From contig SLSB01000285.1 of NCBI GenBank assembly GCA_007130675.1, forward strand, positions 1 through 8,108: a stretch of 8,108 nt of DNA. The letters run 5' to 3'. The notes beneath the pieces were generated by a model, which saw only the letters and a list, made by a program, of their open reading frames with translations, did no database searches and was not told where the DNA came from. How positions within the stretch are numbered: the stretch's first letter is position 1; the number at the start of each line of letters is the position of its first letter. Of this stretch, positions 7,378 through 8,108 are shown in pieces. The position numbers were made by a program, and so were the translations under genes. The DNA is from Candidatus Hydrogenedentota bacterium. GTDB taxonomy: Bacteria; Hydrogenedentota; Hydrogenedentia; Hydrogenedentales; SLHB01.

Positions 7378-7507
7378 TTTGGACTGCGGTGGCTTGCCAC
7401 CGCTTTTCTCGAGGCGCACACCACGCTAACCAAACGGTGGTCACGCGCCGTCCGTCGCCCGGCAAGCCGGGCGGAGCCAAAGCGGCGGCAAGCCACCGCA
7501 CTCCAAA
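7378..7507. repeat. REP/BIME-like composite inverted-repeat element
   Basis: The ends form a 29-base inverted repeat (7378-7406 against 7479-7507) with two mismatches, both beginning TTTGGA at their outer edge. Each arm is itself a hairpin: an 8-base stem GCGGTGGC / GCCACCGC with a TT loop at 7386-7403 (perfect), and GCGGCGGC / GCCACCGC with an AA loop at 7482-7499 (one mismatch). A third, perfect hairpin with stem CGCCCGGC / GCCGGGCG and an AA loop sits between them at 7456-7473. All three share the core GGCTTGCC or its complement GGCAAGCC. The architecture of paired inverted palindromes in an intergenic region is that of bacterial REP/BIME elements or a small MITE. No open reading frame is inside it, and no target-site duplication was identified. 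Other copies in the genome are expected but cannot be seen here. Confidence 0.78.
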
Positions 7508-7578
7508 TCTCTCGGAACCTTCAAGTTGTATGAAAAATCCGCTGTGCTTCACGTTACTCGGATTAGCGACTCGAATTC

Positions 7579-7608
7579 TTGTGATTCTCTCGGAAATACA
7601 CGTATAGT
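7579..7608 (+). promoter_or_regulatory. Candidate sigma-70 promoter for the BNR-type gene
   Basis: TTGTGA (7579-7584, four of six to the -35 consensus) is followed after 18 bases by TATAGT (7603-7608, five of six to the -10 consensus). It points at the ATG at 7711, which would give a leader of about 95 bases. It lies just outside the inverted-repeat element. This is a pattern match only. Confidence 0.4.
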
Positions 7609-7710
7609 TTGGGCTTGGCGCACAGGTATGGCGGTTGCCGATGACGAGAATTGCGCTTTTCGGGTGGCGATCATCTTTGGCGCAGGCGAGGCAGTACGGA
7701 GAACACGCGA

Positions 7711-8108
7711 ATGGAAAAGAGATTTCGAGAAATCTGGTGTTGGCGGGTCTTAATGGGCTTGACACTCGCTGTCGTGCTGGCCGCCCGGGCAGGGAGCGCG
7801 CTGGCTCCCGGCGAGTTGCCTATGCTTCAGCCGGACGCCGAGATTGTCGTGGACGTGCGCGCCTGGCCGCATTTCAACTGGGCATCGTTTGATCAGGACA
7901 AGGTCGTCAGCTTCAACGGGTATCAGTACGGCATCTTTTGGGATGCGGATCGGGTATTGACCTTGGCCCGGCGTGATTTGCGGAGTGGCGACATTGATGT
8001 GCTTCGGTTTGACGCGTACGTATTGGCGGACGGCCTTTCCGAAAGGCAACAACGCAACGGGCACCGCAACACGGTCCTCGGGATGAGCCCCGGCGACGGG
8101 CGGCTGCA
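7711..8108 (+). CDS. Secreted BNR-repeat (BNR_4-like) protein, N-terminal part (cut by window end)
   Basis: The frame starts at ATG 7711, with GGAG nine bases upstream, and runs off the right edge after 132 codons. Residues 1 to about 32 are a signal peptide: basic start (MEKRFR), hydrophobic core MGLTLAVVLAA, and a likely cleavage site around AGSALA, so the product is exported. The mature part resembles the first blade of BNR_4-type seven-bladed propeller proteins: a short strand with Trp (AWPHFNWASF), then VVSFNGYQYGIFWDADRVLTLARRDL (66-90, a query about what is seen followed by handling of the record), then GHRNTVLGMSPGDGRL (117-132), which matches the family's His-Asn...Gly...DGR.H pattern. 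Relatives include polysaccharide lyases and uncharacterised surface proteins, so carbohydrate processing is possible but unproven. It is the only plus-strand gene and diverges from the transporter operon. Confidence 0.82.
   Translation, partial: MEKRFREIWCWRVLMGLTLAVVLAARAGSALAPGELPMLQPDAEIVVDVRAWPHFNWASFDQDKVVSFNGYQYGIFWDADRVLTLARRDLRSGDIDVLRFDAYVLADGLSERQQRNGHRNTVLGMSPGDGRL

Larger units (their letters stand above)
7271..7710. other. Divergent intergenic region
   Basis: These 440 bases separate the leftward transporter operon from the rightward secreted-protein gene and hold no supportable gene. From left to right they contain the GAGGTG binding site of the binding-protein gene (7281-7286, minus strand), an AT-richer leader with a TTGTCA on the minus strand (7324-7329) but no matching -10 box, the inverted-repeat element at 7378-7507, a candidate rightward promoter at 7579-7608, and a GGAG binding site just before 7711. 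Any promoter for the transporter operon should lie in 7287-7377 or beyond the element; none is convincing. Confidence 0.7.

Noticed and set aside
7508..7595. Ten-base direct repeat TCTCTCGGAA at 7508-7517 and 7586-7595
   Set aside because: Two short copies without spacing regularity or palindromy; could be chance and was not called an operator.
7510..7600. Possible tRNA-like stretch
   Set aside because: There is no T-arm consensus, acceptor pairing or anticodon arm that folds as a cloverleaf.
7526..7753. Plus-strand open frame of 75 codons in the intergenic region
   Set aside because: It covers the candidate promoter and overlaps the start of the signal-peptide gene in another frame; no ribosome binding site or recognisable motif.

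Overview
The window is GC-rich bacterial DNA, about 60% G+C by eye, with clear Shine-Dalgarno sites. All genes but the last lie on the minus strand. Nothing here fixes the taxon. The E. coli-type methionyl-tRNA synthetase without a C-terminal tRNA-binding extension, the secreted BNR-type protein and the REP-like hairpin repeat built on GGCTTGCC/GGCAAGCC suggest an environmental planctomycete-, Hydrogenedentes- or similar PVC/FCB-like bacterium. That placement is a low-confidence inference.

Positions 1-3964 (minus strand, read right to left) form a housekeeping block. It holds metG (methionyl-tRNA synthetase), then a 150-residue protein resembling an isolated N-terminal SAM-like (core-binding) domain of tyrosine recombinases, then aroB (3-dehydroquinate synthase, shikimate pathway), then the N-terminal part of a TPR-repeat protein cut by the window edge. 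metG and the integrase-like gene are 47 bases apart, and aroB and the TPR gene 51 bases apart, so each pair may be co-transcribed.

Positions 4142-7270 (minus strand) form a tight three-gene ABC importer operon of the molybdate/tungstate class: substrate-binding protein, ModB-type permease, ATPase. The binding-protein stop and permease start share one base, and the permease and ATPase are 13 bases apart. The striking point is that the binding protein carries two ModA-like domains in tandem behind one N-terminal membrane segment. The second domain has cysteines in or beside three segments that line the anion cleft in ModA.

Positions 7271-7710 are a 440-base divergent intergenic region. It holds a roughly 130-base REP/BIME-like composite with imperfect 29-base inverted ends and three hairpins, and a plausible sigma-70 promoter reading right. 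From 7711 a plus-strand gene encodes a secreted protein resembling the start of the BNR_4 beta-propeller family, cut by the window end.

No tRNA, rRNA, CRISPR array, complete insertion sequence or convincing intrinsic terminator was seen.
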